Shown piece by piece: positions 27,521 through 38,009 of a DNA stretch of 64,000 bases. Source of the stretch: CAWIVH01 sp963839475. Its GTDB lineage: Bacteria; Acidobacteriota; UBA6911. The position numbers were made by a program, and so were the translations under genes. The stretch lies in contig CAWIVH010000021.1 in assembly GCA_963839475.1 (NCBI GenBank), positions 310,001 through 374,000 on the forward strand, given 5' to 3'. Under the pieces are notes generated by a model that did not search any database, was not told the origin of the DNA, and saw only the letters and a program-made list of their open reading frames with translations. The stretch's first letter is position 1, and every line of letters starts with the position of its first letter.

Positions 27521-28625
27521 ATGATTGAGGAAATGCGCGAAAAGGTCACGGCCATTCAGGAAAAGGTAGCCCAAATTCGAGGTTATCTTTGAAGCCGATC
27601 GGAAGCGCTTGGAAATCCAGGAGATAGAATCCAAGGTTGCTCACCCTGAATTCTGGAATAATCAGGAAACGGCTCAATCCGTCCTCCAGGTGAGGCGCCG
27701 TCTCGAGCGCGATGTGGAAATGGATGCCAGGCTTGTGCGGGATCTGGACGACCTGAATGCCATGATGGAACTGGCATCGGAGGGTGAAGATGTCCTCGAC
27801 GAGCTGAAGAAAGAAGTGGTCCGGCTCGAACAGGAAACACAGCAGACCGAAATTCAAATGCTGCTCTCGGGACAGCACGATGAATCCAATGCCATCGTCA
27901 CCATCCACCCGGGGGCCGGCGGCACCGAGTCCCAGGACTGGGCTGAAATGCTGGTTCGCATGTACCTGAGATGGAGCGAGCGATCCGGGTATAAAACCGA
28001 GATGCTGGATTACCAGCAGGGAGAAGAAGCGGGTATAAAATCCGCTACCTTCATGGTGAAAGGGGAATACGCCTACGGACGCCTTGCGTCTGAAAGCGGT
28101 GTGCACAGGCTTGTGCGCATTTCACCCTTCGATGCAGCCGCTCGCCGGCATACCAGCTTTGCGTCCGTTTATGTTTATCCTGAAATCGACGACCAGATCG
28201 AAGTCCAGATTGAAGAAAAAGATCTCCGGATCGATACCTACCGATCTTCCGGTGCGGGCGGTCAACATGTCAACGTCACCGATTCTGCGGTGCGCATAAC
28301 GCACCTTCCCACGGGGATTGTCGTTTCCTGCCAGAACGAGCGGTCACAGATTCGCAATCGTGAAATGGCTCGAAAGATCTTGCGGGCTCGGCTTTACGAG
28401 CTGGAATTGGAAAAAAAGCAGAAAGAACTGCAGGCGGTGGAGGATTCAAAACTGGACATCGCCTGGGGCAGCCAGATCCGCTCGTATGTCTTGCATCCCT
28501 ATAGAATGGTAAAAGATCACCGTACAAAACATGAAACCTCATCAACGGAAAAAGTGCTGGATGGGGATCTGGACGATCTGATTTACCAGTACCTGGTCCA
28601 GCGGGGAGTCCGAAAGCACGCCTAA
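27521..28625 (+). CDS. prfB: Peptide chain release factor 2, with programmed +1 frameshift
   Basis: Recognises UGA and UAA stop codons. The first 23 codons run from ATG 27521 to an in-frame TGA at 27590-27592 (RGYL then stop); the remaining frame starts with EADRKRLEIQEIES one base later. This is the classical autoregulatory CTT-TGA site. After it come the SPF anticodon-like tripeptide in LVRISPFDAA, and the catalytic GGQ in SSGAGGQHVNVTDSAVR. Three tandem ATG codons at 27515-27523 precede; the last is best spaced from GGAG. Low RF2 favours the shift, so RF2 controls its own synthesis. Confidence 0.96.
27581..27593 (+). promoter_or_regulatory. prfB recoding site
   Basis: GGTTATCTTTGAA: the CTT codon followed by TGA lets the P-site tRNA-Leu slip from CTT to TTT. 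Upstream CGAGGT is a weak version of the Shine-Dalgarno-like stimulator usually written AGGGGG in this position. The frame after the slip encodes the whole of RF2. Confidence 0.9.
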
Positions 28626-28644
28626 ACCATAGGAGAAGCCTGGA

Positions 28645-29397
28645 GTGAATCTGGATTCTCAGCAGAAATCGAGTGGGCCATCGACCGACCAGAGTGCGGT
28701 GCAGGCGCCCCATCAAGAGGGCCATTCTGCCGCCGCATTTTACCGCCGGCGGAATTTGTTCTACCTGGCATTGATGGCATTTATCCTGGTAGCCGGCCTG
28801 CCGCAGCTGCTGATTCCGTCCCTTCGCCAGCGGCTGCAGGAACGCGGCGCAATCCTGCGGGAGAACCTGTCGGGTGGAGCGGACAAGCCCCGTGCTGTAA
28901 CGGCCCAGGTCGGCGAAAACCCGGTCCCTTTCCCCGAAGAGTATGAGCGGGTAATCCAACCCCTTCCGCAGCTGCCACCGCAGGTTTTCACTCAGAACCG
29001 CGTATTCCGGCCGATGCCCGGAGAGCCTGCTCCAAAGCGGAGCGGCGCGGTTTCGACCAAGACCGGGAGTGGCACCGAGGATTCGAAGGAGGCGACGGAT
29101 CGACAGGATGCCGATGCCGCCCAGGCTGAACCCGAATTTCAACAAGGCAAAATGGAGCAGGAAGCTTATGACATCCTGATCCAGACGAACACGGTTGCCG
29201 CTGGTCTGATCCGTCCGGGAAACAATTTGGGCAAGTTTTCAGGTTGGGCAGCGGCCAAGCTAGATGAGGATACCTACCTGGTCCGAATTACGCTGGTAAA
29301 AGATGGCACCGATGTGCCCTACATCTGGCAAGTCCGATTGGGGACCAAACAGAATGCCCCGCTGAATTTCAATGCCCGGTCCCTGCCCAAACCCTGA
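28645..29397 (+). CDS. Hypothetical single-pass membrane protein
   Basis: 250 residues, not recognised. Gln/Ser-rich N-terminus, one membrane segment at about residues 37-58 (LFYLALMAFILVAGLPQLLI), then a Pro-rich, low-complexity extracytoplasmic linker (PLPQLPPQVF; KTGSGTEDSKEATD) and a compact C-terminal region from about residue 165 that looks folded (YDILIQTNTVAAGLIRPGN; DTYLVRITLVKDG; YIWQVRLGTKQNA). GTG start with TAGGAG upstream. It follows prfB by 19 bases and probably shares its transcript; it is the last core gene before the polysaccharide island. Confidence 0.75.
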   Translation: MNLDSQQKSSGPSTDQSAVQAPHQEGHSAAAFYRRRNLFYLALMAFILVAGLPQLLIPSLRQRLQERGAILRENLSGGADKPRAVTAQVGENPVPFPEEYERVIQPLPQLPPQVFTQNRVFRPMPGEPAPKRSGAVSTKTGSGTEDSKEATDRQDADAAQAEPEFQQGKMEQEAYDILIQTNTVAAGLIRPGNNLGKFSGWAAAKLDEDTYLVRITLVKDGTDVPYIWQVRLGTKQNAPLNFNARSLPKP

Positions 29398-29419
29398 CTC
29401 ATGGCCTGGGTCGTGTATT

Positions 29420-30499
29420 TCACGCACGCGTCAACGACTTGAAAATCTTGTAGATTCGCGGCACGTGAATCCGACAGGAATATTTTTGTTCAACCGTTAT
29501 ACGGCCGGCTGTACCGATTCGCTTCCTGAGTTCCGGAGAGCGGAGCAAAAGAGCCAGCCGATCTTCCCATTCCCCTTCAGTCGCTGCGAGGTAGCCGTTT
29601 TCGCCATTTTGGACTATTTCCGAATTGACGCCGGTAGGTGAGCAGACCGCGGGGATTCCCAGGGACATATATTGCAGAGCTTTGCAGCCGCATTTGCCTC
29701 GGCTCCAACGGTCTTCAGGCAGCGGCATGAGCCCTATGTCGATAGGATGCAGGTCGGCCACCTCGTTCTTTGAAGTCCATTGAATGAGGTCGACATCCAC
29801 CCCCTGCAGGGCAAAAGTCCCTGAGGTGATTACTCTCAGCCTGAAACGGAATTTGCGTGCCAGCCGGTTCAGGGGTTCTCGAATGGTTGCCAGGTGCTGA
29901 AGGGTGCTGTAGCTGCCGGTCCAGCCCAGGACGGGAGTAGCGTCGGCTTTTTCCTCTTTTAAGACTGGCACAAACCGGTCGGTGTCGATGGTGGTGGGAA
30001 CTATGGTTACGTTCGGGTTGAAGCGGCGCGCATAGGCCTCCAGGAACCGGTTTCCAACCATTACGTGGCTGGCGCGTCGGCATATCGTCGCTGTTTTGCC
30101 GGCCATCTTCAGCAAGCTCAGGATCCCGTTTGCCGGGCTGATATAGGGTACAAAAATCGCATCATCGAAGTCGAAGACGACCGGCACGCCCATGGCCGCC
30201 AATCTGCGTTCGAAAATTGCGGGCCCTAACAATGCCGCTTCTCGGAACAGGTACACGGCGTCGTATTGCCGGATCTCGGAGAGCAGGGAAAAGCGATTCT
30301 GGAAACCTTCGAGGATCAATCGTGCCTTGCGCGCGGTGTGGCCAGGCTGGTACAGGAGGTCGTGGAGTTCGGGCGACTCAAATGGTGCAAACCGGATTTG
30401 CATCCCAAGGCGGAGCAATTCAGGTTCCCACTGTTCTATCCTGAATCGCTGCCCGGGAGAGGTGTCGAAAATGGATGGAACGGCAGCCAGTACACGCAT
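29420..30499 (-). CDS. Glycosyltransferase family 4-type protein
   Basis: 359 residues. GT-B fold transferase: N-terminal MRVLAAVPSIFDTSPGQRFR, the central VPVVFDFDDAIF often seen in this subgroup, IVPTTIDTDRF, PVLGWTGSYSTLQHL, and a C-terminal nucleotide-sugar region with KCGCKALQYMSLGIPAVCSPTGVNSEIV (in part KALQYMSLGIPAVCSPTG). Acceptor and donor cannot be told. The ATG at 30499 gives the standard N-terminus; an in-frame ATG at 30529 adds ten residues, and neither has a strong site. Divergent from the flippase; first gene of the surface polysaccharide island. Confidence 0.85.
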   Translation of the reverse strand: MRVLAAVPSIFDTSPGQRFRIEQWEPELLRLGMQIRFAPFESPELHDLLYQPGHTARKARLILEGFQNRFSLLSEIRQYDAVYLFREAALLGPAIFERRLAAMGVPVVFDFDDAIFVPYISPANGILSLLKMAGKTATICRRASHVMVGNRFLEAYARRFNPNVTIVPTTIDTDRFVPVLKEEKADATPVLGWTGSYSTLQHLATIREPLNRLARKFRFRLRVITSGTFALQGVDVDLIQWTSKNEVADLHPIDIGLMPLPEDRWSRGKCGCKALQYMSLGIPAVCSPTGVNSEIVQNGENGYLAATEGEWEDRLALLLRSPELRKRIGTAGRITVEQKYSCRIHVPRIYKIFKSLTRA

Positions 30500-30582
30500 T
30501 TCCCTAATCCCGCATGAAACTTTTTCCATCTCGTGCTAGGCTACCATACAGGGACCTAAAATCGCTTACCAAAGGTTATTGC

Positions 30583-32152
30583 GTGGATACAGAGACCAAC
30601 CAATCGACCCCGAGTGACTCCGCACATTCGTTGTATGAAGGCGCCCGGCAACCGGGAATAACGCAGCGGGTTGCTGGAGCAGGGATCTGGGCGATTGCAG
30701 GGCAGGGGATAAGGCTCGCCGTATCTTTGGCCGTCATTCCTTATCTCATTCGCAAACTGGGAACCTCCGATTATGGGCTGCTGGCGCTTATCAATGTCGT
30801 GATTGCCATGGGTTTCATACAATGATCTCGGAATGGGAATGGCGTCGACCAAATTTGCCACCGAGGCTCTCGCGAAGAAAAATGAGCGCTCGGAGGCCGA
30901 CGCAATTTGGACATCGATGCTGGTGGGTTTCCCCCTTTTGCTACTGAGCTCCATCGTTCTTTTCTTTGCAGCGCGACCGTTTTTAAAATTTGTAGTAAAG
31001 CTGCCGGTTGCCCAGCAGGATCCGGCAACCCTCGCGCTGCGAATCGGGATTTTGACCATTTTGGCGGTTGTCGCCGGATCCGTCTTCAACACCCCCCAGC
31101 TCACCCGATTGCGCCTGAGGCTGAACAGCTCGATCGAACTGGGGGCTGCGCTTTTCCAATCTTGTATGATCCTGATTGTCCTCGCGTGGGGCGGAGGACT
31201 GATTACGATCGTTGCTGTTGGAGCATTATCGGCAATCGGAACCGCGGCCGTTCATATGATTGCCTCCGGCAGGTTATGCCCAGCCTTATGGAAACCGAAG
31301 ATAGATCGAAATTTGCTTAAACCGCTGCTGAAGTTCGGGCTGGGAGCCATGGCGGTCGTCTTACTTGGCACTCTCGTAGGACAAGGGGAAAAACTGCTGC
31401 TCGTTCGATGGGGCTCCACCACAAACCTAGCTTACTACAACATTGCAATGACGATCGCCGGGCTGCTGGTGCTGTCCCTTTCTGCGCTGGCGCAACCTCT
31501 CATGCCGAGTTTCGTTCACCTGATGTCCACCGGCCAGACGGAGCGCCTAGAAAAACTCTACAACAATATCCTCACGGGAGTTTTGATAATTCTTATGCCT
31601 TGCGCGCTGGTGATCTGTATTACTGCGAGTCCCTTTCTTGATTCATGGGCTGGAGCAGATTTCGGAAGGGAAAGCGTTATCCCGCTTTATATTCTTGTCG
31701 CCGGCAATGTGTTGAAAGCCCTTTCCATGGTGCCCGGATCCCTGGTCATGTCCGCCGGAAGAATTGACCTTCTTCCCAAATTTCAGGCCGTTGAGCTGAT
31801 CCCGTACGGCCTGCTATTGTTTTTCTTTATGGCGCGTTTCGGAATAAAAGGAGCAGCGATCGCGTGGAGTCTTCGAGCGGCTGCGGAATGCCTTTTCTTG
31901 CTTCGATCCGCACGACGCGTCGGAGGAATCAAGCCAAAAATTTTGCCTGGAAAACTGACTCTCTTTGCGATTTCTTTTGCAGTCCTGATTTCCCCGTCGA
32001 TTGCCGTGCATATCCTGAATGCTCATCCATTGGTGGTTTTGGCTGTAATGATGTTTTCCGTTTCGGGCTATTCTGCTATGGTCTTTTTCTGGATTGCCCG
32101 AGCCGATCAAAGGGCATGGGTAGTTGAATCTGCCAGAAATTTATGGCGCTGA
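30583..32152 (+). CDS. Polysaccharide flippase (Wzx/oligosaccharide exporter family), frameshifted
   Basis: MOP-superfamily exporter with about 12 to 14 membrane helices; moves lipid-linked sugar units across the inner membrane. GTG 30583 with AAAGG upstream starts a frame that includes GIWAIAGQGIRLAVSLAVIPYLIRKLGTSDYGL (in part PYLIRKLGTSDYGL) and stops at 30825. The downstream frame continues SYNDLGMGMASTKFATEA and runs to 32152. Removing one T or G in GGTTTC (30811-30816) joins them into about 522 residues. Either a consensus error or a lesion killing the exporter; without it the long second part (from about 30803) lacks its first helices. Confidence 0.8.
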
Positions 32153-32407
32153 AAATATTGTCTCGAACTCCCGCGTTTCATCTTTTCGGACATATTTTCA
32201 GCATTGGATTTCAAATTCGCCTGCCTGAGTTACTTGGCACAATATTTAGCTCCTTTACTGTTTTATTAAAAGCAAACTGCCGGGGCTCTCACATCTCCAT
32301 GAATGATGAAAAAATCATCGAACCATTCGGCTGGCTCGTTCAGGATGCTACGTTACAGTATGAAAAATCATTCAGCCAAATGGATCTTTTCCACCAAGTG
32401 CAACAGA

Positions 32408-33834
32408 ATGGCAAAAGATGAGCGGCGGGACCTTCCAAAAACCGTTGCTTCTCTTTTTTGGAAGTATCGATGGCTGGCATTGGTTCTCCTGGTAGCCGGA
32501 ACTGCGAGATATGCCTGGTTTGAAAAAAAACAACACAGCTGGGGCCAGATAGTTACTCATACCTCAATTTGGCGCGACAGATGCGTGGGACCAGACAGGC
32601 CTCCGAGTGGGACCATCTAGCATTCCTTCCCAAGGATGATCAAGGCGCAAGGACACCAGCCTACCCCCTTTTCATAAACTTTGTCTGCAGCCTGGCAGGG
32701 CCCGGGGTGATCCCGGGAATAGCTGCCGATGAACTGAGAAGCGGACCAAATCAAATGGCTGCTCCGCACGTGGTTGAAAATCTGCGTGCCATCCAAGCGG
32801 CGCAGCATGTGCTCGGATTGCTGGCAACCATGCTGGTATACCTCATCGTTCACCGATGGTCATCGAGTCATTTGAATGCTTTTGTGGTCAGCCTCATAGC
32901 CGTTGGATGTAGGCCTTCCTGGATAGTACTTTTTTAGCCATGGATTATGACAGAAACAGTGACTGCCACCCTTCTGCTATTCTGTCTGTGGGCCTGTACG
33001 TGCGCCGAGCGAGCAACGGAAAATTCATTGGCCTGGTGGTTCGTTGCGTCAGCCACATCTGGACTACTAGCATTAGTGCAGCCTGCAATGATTTTTGTAG
33101 GACCTGTTACTATTGCATGGGCAATATGGAAAAAACCCGCCCGTAGGCTCAAGCTATTACTCTGGCTGTCCATAATCTGGGGCATCCCCGTGGGCGGGTG
33201 GATATTCCGCAACGCGCGTCTCTATGGATTCGTAGGGCTCAGTTCCGTTGATGGACTCGCCATGTATTCTCATTTCCACGAACACCCGGAGTGGATGTTG
33301 AATTCAAGGATTCAAGAAATAGGCTCCCAATACATCCGCACCCGCGTGGCAGGCCAGATGATTGCACGAGATCTGATGCATTTGGATGGCCTTACCTTTG
33401 TGCAAGCGTCGCGCCTTCTGCGCCAACAGACTTTGCTCGCAATCAAAGAGCATCCAGCACACTATGCAGTGAGTGTCCTGGATTCCGCTCTCCAATTCTG
33501 GAAGCCTACCGAGGAGCTTATAATCGGCACCGGATCAGGAATTCGCGCACATTGGCCGATTCTCTGGCCAGGAATGATCACCCTTTATTTCGCCTGGGGA
33601 CTGACTGGATTATTTTCGTCGGCGGTGGATTTCAATCTTCCGGTGAAGTTGGCCGTAGGATTCGCCGTTGCCAGCTGCATGCTTACGTCGCTTGTGTCGA
33701 ATGCGGAAACCATTCGCTATGCGTTTCCACTACAAGCGCCCCTCTTGCTCGCTGGAGACGCAGTTGGATCGCAGGCCCTGAATTGGGTTGCTCAGCAGCG
33801 CCGGCGCCGATCTGGGACAACCGGCAGTGACTAG
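32408..33834 (+). pseudogene. GT39-like membrane glycosyltransferase, broken by a frameshift and an amber codon
   Basis: Membrane protein of the dolichyl-phosphate-mannose/ArnT-like GT-C type, about 475 residues if repaired. N-terminal helix WLALVLLVAGTARYAWF is in one frame; a missing G near 32548 (GGCCAGATAG, expected GGCCAGGATAG) shifts into SYSYLNLARQMRGTR, and TPAYPLFINFVCSLAG follows. In that same frame a TAG at 32935-32937 interrupts a helix just before PWIMTETVTATLLLF; CAG would restore Gln. The rest (RNARLYGFVGLSSVDG, EHPAHYAVSVLDSALQFW) reads to 33834. Two independent lesions argue for real decay. The preceding 255 bases after the flippase hold no convincing gene and are AT-rich by eye. 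Confidence 0.75.
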
Positions 33835-33940
33835 AACCCCGGATCTGCAATGTCGGTCTATCGACCAGAAAGTAGCATTGCTGTCATCCGTGGCTTTCAC
33901 AGAAGAGGTTGCCTGAATATTTTGGTTTTAAGGGGCCTTC

Positions 33941-35104
33941 TTATTCTTGGAGAACCTCATCATAGACTTTTTCAAGCATCCGGATGTTCTTGCGTATATC
34001 AAATTTATCTTCCACCGATTTGCGGCCGCATCGACCAATTCGGAGTCGCCGGTTTTGGTCAGAAAGAAGTCCTATTATAGCGTTCGCGAGTTCTCCATGA
34101 TGTGTTGGATCAAGCAATATTCCTGAAATCCCGGTTTCGATCATTTCCTCATGCGGCCTTATACGTGATGCAACACAGGCGCATTCCATAGCGAGGGCTT
34201 CAAGAAGCGCAACCGGGAGGCCTTCATAAAGTGAAGGGAATACAAATAAATCACATGCAGCAAGAAGCTCGCGAACGTCTTTCCGAATCCCTAAAAACAC
34301 CACATTGTCTGCCACTCCTAGTTCCGATGCGTATTTCTGGAGTTCAGCCGTATATTGCGGTTCGCCGCCTCCCGCCAGGAGAAGCCGGACATTTCCATGT
34401 TCCGCAATAATCCGCGGCATGGCCGAAAGCAGGTGACGATGGCCCTTCTGCGGATGCAGGCGCGCAACCGAGAGGAGCAACTGATGGCAATCTCCAAATC
34501 CCATTTGGCGGCGAATCGCCTGGATTCGTTCTTGTTCGCAACCGTTGAACAGTTGAAAATCTATAGAGTTGTAAATTACATCAATCCGCGTTTCCGGAAT
34601 TTCCAAGCGCCGCATCGCTGATTTCTTTACAAATTCAGATACGGCAATCCATTTTGAACACCAGCGTTTTCCCGTATTTTTGTCCAAAAGGCGGAAGAGA
34701 TTCAACTTCAGCCAGTTTTGGCCTGGATCATCCTTCCAGACCTCTGGTTCATAATCCGTGTTTTGGATGGATGTTACTACGGGAAGCTTCAAAGCTCGAC
34801 CCAGGAAACGGCCATAAATATTGGCGGCATAAAGCTGCGAATGTATTAAATGAATGCCTTCGCCTCCAAGCATGAGATGAAGTTCGCGGAGGCCACGCCT
34901 CCAATCCCACCGTCCTCGCAAGCCCGGAGTCACGACTTTGAAACCAAGTGACTCGATTGAATCCAGCCAATGACTTTTTGCGCTATACAGCGGGCAGACT
35001 ATTCCCTCGAAACGATTGCGATCGAGAAAGCGCAGACAGGAATAAAGAGCAGCTTCAGCTCCGCCTGCACCGAGACTCTCAATAAGGTAAAGGACTTTGA
35101 TCAC
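33941..35104 (-). CDS. Glycosyltransferase family 4
   Basis: 387 residues. N-terminal VLYLIESLGAGGAEAALYSCL, central IHSQLYAANIYGRFLGRAL and VIYNSIDFQLF, then the family 1/4 C-terminal domain: LLSVARLHPQKGHRHLLSAM, VVFLGIRKDVRELLAACDLFVFPSLYEGLPVALLEALAM (in part FVFPSLYEGLPVALLEALAM) with the E-x7-E donor-phosphate motif. GTG at 35104 is favoured because GGAAG precedes it; a TTG at 35140 has no site. Minus strand, ahead of three other minus-strand polysaccharide genes in the opposite order of transcription. Confidence 0.9.
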   Translation of the reverse strand: MIKVLYLIESLGAGGAEAALYSCLRFLDRNRFEGIVCPLYSAKSHWLDSIESLGFKVVTPGLRGRWDWRRGLRELHLMLGGEGIHLIHSQLYAANIYGRFLGRALKLPVVTSIQNTDYEPEVWKDDPGQNWLKLNLFRLLDKNTGKRWCSKWIAVSEFVKKSAMRRLEIPETRIDVIYNSIDFQLFNGCEQERIQAIRRQMGFGDCHQLLLSVARLHPQKGHRHLLSAMPRIIAEHGNVRLLLAGGGEPQYTAELQKYASELGVADNVVFLGIRKDVRELLAACDLFVFPSLYEGLPVALLEALAMECACVASRIRPHEEMIETGISGILLDPTHHGELANAIIGLLSDQNRRLRIGRCGRKSVEDKFDIRKNIRMLEKVYDEVLQE

Positions 35105-35245
35105 CGGGCTTCCATAAAAGAGCTTCTGATTAAATCTCAATATTGAAATTGGGCAAATCTACCTCTTGTTCATCCTCATCGAACGCGGAATGATCTGTCC
35201 AACACCCTTTGGATAAACGCGGCTGTCAGCATGATGGCTATCGCC

Positions 35246-36439
35246 TCAGCCGGAATTCTGAATCGCGGTGACCCGTAAACAAATAGCGCTTTGGATAAGG
35301 ACAGCAGCTGGAATCACCCAAAGTAACCATACATGCGTCTTGGTCCGGCCGTAGGCAACTGGAACACCTGCAAATGCACAAAGCAGAACTAAAACATAAA
35401 TGATATTGATGCTCCTGGCGGAACCGGACGAATGGGGGAAAATCTCCCAATCGAAGGGGATCATCAGATAAAACAACTTGATGGGAATCAAACGGAAGAA
35501 ATGCCAGGGCTCGTCTCTCAGCTTTTCGAAAGTTGCCTTTTTGTAGATTTCAGAAAGCTCGACTTCATTTCTTGTTTGAGTGGAGGCTAACTGGACGAGG
35601 GGATCTTCGTCTCCCGGAAGATTTCCCCAGATCCTCTTCCCACCCTTAGTTGGAGGCCAATAGGAGGCATAGAGTGTAATTCCATCCTGCGTGGCCATCG
35701 GCGATGGCTTGCCAAATATCATATAGTTTCGGATCATCCATGGCATAATGGGAGCCAACATCCCGGTACATAGGAAAACAGCCAGTAAAAGGTGTTCTTG
35801 GTGCCGGCATTTTGAACGCGCAGGGAAGCGCATTATGCCCAAAGCGACTGCAAACCCGACAAAAAGATTTCCTCCCCTCACTAATACGGCAATTCCGAGG
35901 AGAAAGCCCGTTAGCAAGGCCAGTCTGATGGTCCTGGCAGCCAGAAGATGATGCGCGGCCAACAGGGCCAATAGCAAAAGGAAAAGCGATAGATTTTCCG
36001 AAAATAGTATTCGTGGAAGCCAAACAAAACTGGGATAAATCGCAGTTATCATGCCTGCAATCAAACCCTCATTTTTTCCCAAAATGGAGGAGCAGAGAAT
36101 AATTAATAAAAGTGCGCTTGCACAGCCCATGACTGCCTGAACTGCCTGAGCTATTGCGATTTTGGCACCGAAAATAACATAAAAGAAAGCCAGGAACGCC
36201 GGATAACCTGGAGGGCGCCATGCAGTAGGATGGCCGTAATCATCGACGTACCCCAAACCTGCTGCCAGATTTGCTGCAAGATTATGATATTCGGCAACAT
36301 CAGCCGCGGGCACCACCCCATGAGTTTTCACCGCCCAAAGGCGAAGCAACAGCGCAACAGTCAGGATGAGTGCCAGAATTGCCATCCTGCCCGTCTTTGG
36401 CTGCAAAATGAAAGAGCTGAAGTCGAGTTTGTCTTTCAT
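35246..36439 (-). CDS. ArnT/GT39-like membrane glycosyltransferase
   Basis: 397 residues with about ten predicted membrane helices. N-terminal ILALILTVALLLRLWAV, then the acidic first periplasmic loop (ADVAEYHNLAANLAAG) and WRPPGYPAFLAFFYVIFG, the hallmark of the family 39 GT-C enzymes that use polyprenyl-phosphate sugars. LSLFLLLLALLAAHHLLAA and LAPIMPWMIRNYMIFGKPS also fit. Acts on the periplasmic side, probably on the glycan of this island or a linked protein. ATG start without a clear ribosome binding site. It resembles the dead gene at 32408-33834 in type. Confidence 0.82.
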   Translation of the reverse strand: MKDKLDFSSFILQPKTGRMAILALILTVALLLRLWAVKTHGVVPAADVAEYHNLAANLAAGLGYVDDYGHPTAWRPPGYPAFLAFFYVIFGAKIAIAQAVQAVMGCASALLLIILCSSILGKNEGLIAGMITAIYPSFVWLPRILFSENLSLFLLLLALLAAHHLLAARTIRLALLTGFLLGIAVLVRGGNLFVGFAVALGIMRFPARSKCRHQEHLLLAVFLCTGMLAPIMPWMIRNYMIFGKPSPMATQDGITLYASYWPPTKGGKRIWGNLPGDEDPLVQLASTQTRNEVELSEIYKKATFEKLRDEPWHFFRLIPIKLFYLMIPFDWEIFPHSSGSARSINIIYVLVLLCAFAGVPVAYGRTKTHVWLLWVIPAAVLIQSAICLRVTAIQNSG

Positions 36440-36556
36440 TGTTTGGATTATGGATTCAACTTCCTATCCGATAAAGTTACATGTTCCCTGAAGCTAATGC
36501 TGCAATGAAACCGGCCCTTAGGGGCGCTCGCCCATGTCTTCCCGCGGTTCAAACAT

Positions 36557-37774
36557 TCAGGATCGGACATTCCCAATATTCGCGCGATAGGACTCAATAA
36601 TCTGCGTTCCGTACCGCTCCCATGTAAAACAACGCATGACCTTCTCCCGTGCCCTCAGTCCCATCTCAATACCCTTCAAGCGGTTGTGGTGAACCCACTG
36701 GATCCGGTCAGCGATCGCATCCGCGTCACGAGCAGGAACGATGAAACCATCCTCTCCATCGGTGATGATATCAGGACCTCCGGTATGGTCGCTGGCTATC
36801 ACAGGAACACCGGATGCCATGGCTTCCAGGATAACGAGAGCAAACGCGTCGCATATAGACGGAAAAACTACGACATCAGCAGATTGATAAACGCCTGGCA
36901 TAGCATCCTGAGCAACATTGCCAACCACTCGCACGCTGTCTGCTGAATATTTCTCTAGGAGAGGTTCGACCTCGGGGAGAACTCTCCCTACGAGAACGAG
37001 CTCGGCTTGCCCTAGTTTGAGGATGTCCCATGCCTTAAGCAGGTACTGAATCCCTTTGAGGAATTCGAGCCTGCCCACATACAGAACACGGAAGTTATCG
37101 GTTTTCCCTTTTCTCTTCAGGCTGAAAAACGATGTGTTTACTCCAAATGGGATTCTGATGAGCTTTTCCTCAGCTATGCCGTTGCTTATAAACGAAGCCT
37201 CACACAGTCTGGAGGGTACAATGATCCGATTCGCCTCCACATATTCAAGCTTCATGCGCCGGACCAAAGCTGTCGGCATAAGGCTGTAGTACCCTTTTGC
37301 ACCCCTGCCGTACCGCTCATATTCCAAGGTTACTTCAGATTGCCAAGCATTTACATGCAACATGGGATGCTCAAGTATTGCAAAAGACTTCAGCCGTTTA
37401 GCCCGCCTCATCGAACGCAGACTGACCTGGGACCATCCATGGAAAACAGCCTCACGATCCGGGAACCGGGATGCAAGCAGGTCATAAAGTGCGAAAGTCA
37501 GTACGCGGGGCGTCTCAAATTTTTGGAGATAGGGAATTCGCCGCCAAGATCCCCAGATGATGTGAACCAGTCGATCATAGGATTGGCATTGGCTAACGAG
37601 ATGCCGCGCAACAGAATCTGTGTCTACCGCGAACACCCGGAATTTCGGCCATGAATAAATAATCTGCAAGGGCACGCCGCGCAAGGTGAGTTGGCTAATC
37701 AGTTGCTCATGATGCCAGCCGGGACCAATGGACAAGGTAACGCGGCTTTTGGCTTTTTCTATATATTTGCTCAT
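36557..37774 (-). CDS. Glycosyltransferase family 4
   Basis: 405 residues. The N-terminal domain is divergent (VTLSIGPGWHHEQLISQLTL); the C-terminal domain is canonical: PFGVNTSFFSLKRKGKTDNFRVLYVGRLEFLKGIQYLLKAW (in part VLYVGRLEFLKGIQYLLKAW), VRVVGNVAQDAMPGVYQSAD, VFPSICDAFALVILEAMASG with the E-x7-E motif, and SDHTGGPDIITDGEDGFIV. ATG at 37774. Substrates unknown. The 117 bases separating it from the membrane glycosyltransferase downstream hold nothing I recognise. Confidence 0.9.
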   Translation of the reverse strand: MSKYIEKAKSRVTLSIGPGWHHEQLISQLTLRGVPLQIIYSWPKFRVFAVDTDSVARHLVSQCQSYDRLVHIIWGSWRRIPYLQKFETPRVLTFALYDLLASRFPDREAVFHGWSQVSLRSMRRAKRLKSFAILEHPMLHVNAWQSEVTLEYERYGRGAKGYYSLMPTALVRRMKLEYVEANRIIVPSRLCEASFISNGIAEEKLIRIPFGVNTSFFSLKRKGKTDNFRVLYVGRLEFLKGIQYLLKAWDILKLGQAELVLVGRVLPEVEPLLEKYSADSVRVVGNVAQDAMPGVYQSADVVVFPSICDAFALVILEAMASGVPVIASDHTGGPDIITDGEDGFIVPARDADAIADRIQWVHHNRLKGIEMGLRAREKVMRCFTWERYGTQIIESYRANIGNVRS

Positions 37775-38009
37775 TTCAAAATACTATCAGAGGCGCGCAG
37801 TAGAGTTTTGGAACGAGAGGATTTCCACCCAATGCCACGATCCGTTATTTCCTTGTCCAGCGTGCATCGACTTTTGATAGATAACCACGGATCGCGCATG
37901 GATGCTTTTCTTATAAATTCCAGATAGTGTTTCATCAACGTGAGCGGCTGGGGAATCAGTTGGAGCTCCCGTCCGATATACTGGCCTGATTTTCCCGGCT
38001 CCTGACCAA

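Noticed and set aside
32235..32250. Sigma-54-like promoter (TGGCAC with a downstream TTAGC)
   Set aside because: The GG to GC distance is one base too long and the -12 element is TTAGC rather than TTGC.
32143..32421. 92-codon plus-strand frame spanning the flippase end and the start of the GT39-like pseudogene
   Set aside because: Starts inside the flippase gene without a ribosome binding site, and shows no family features.
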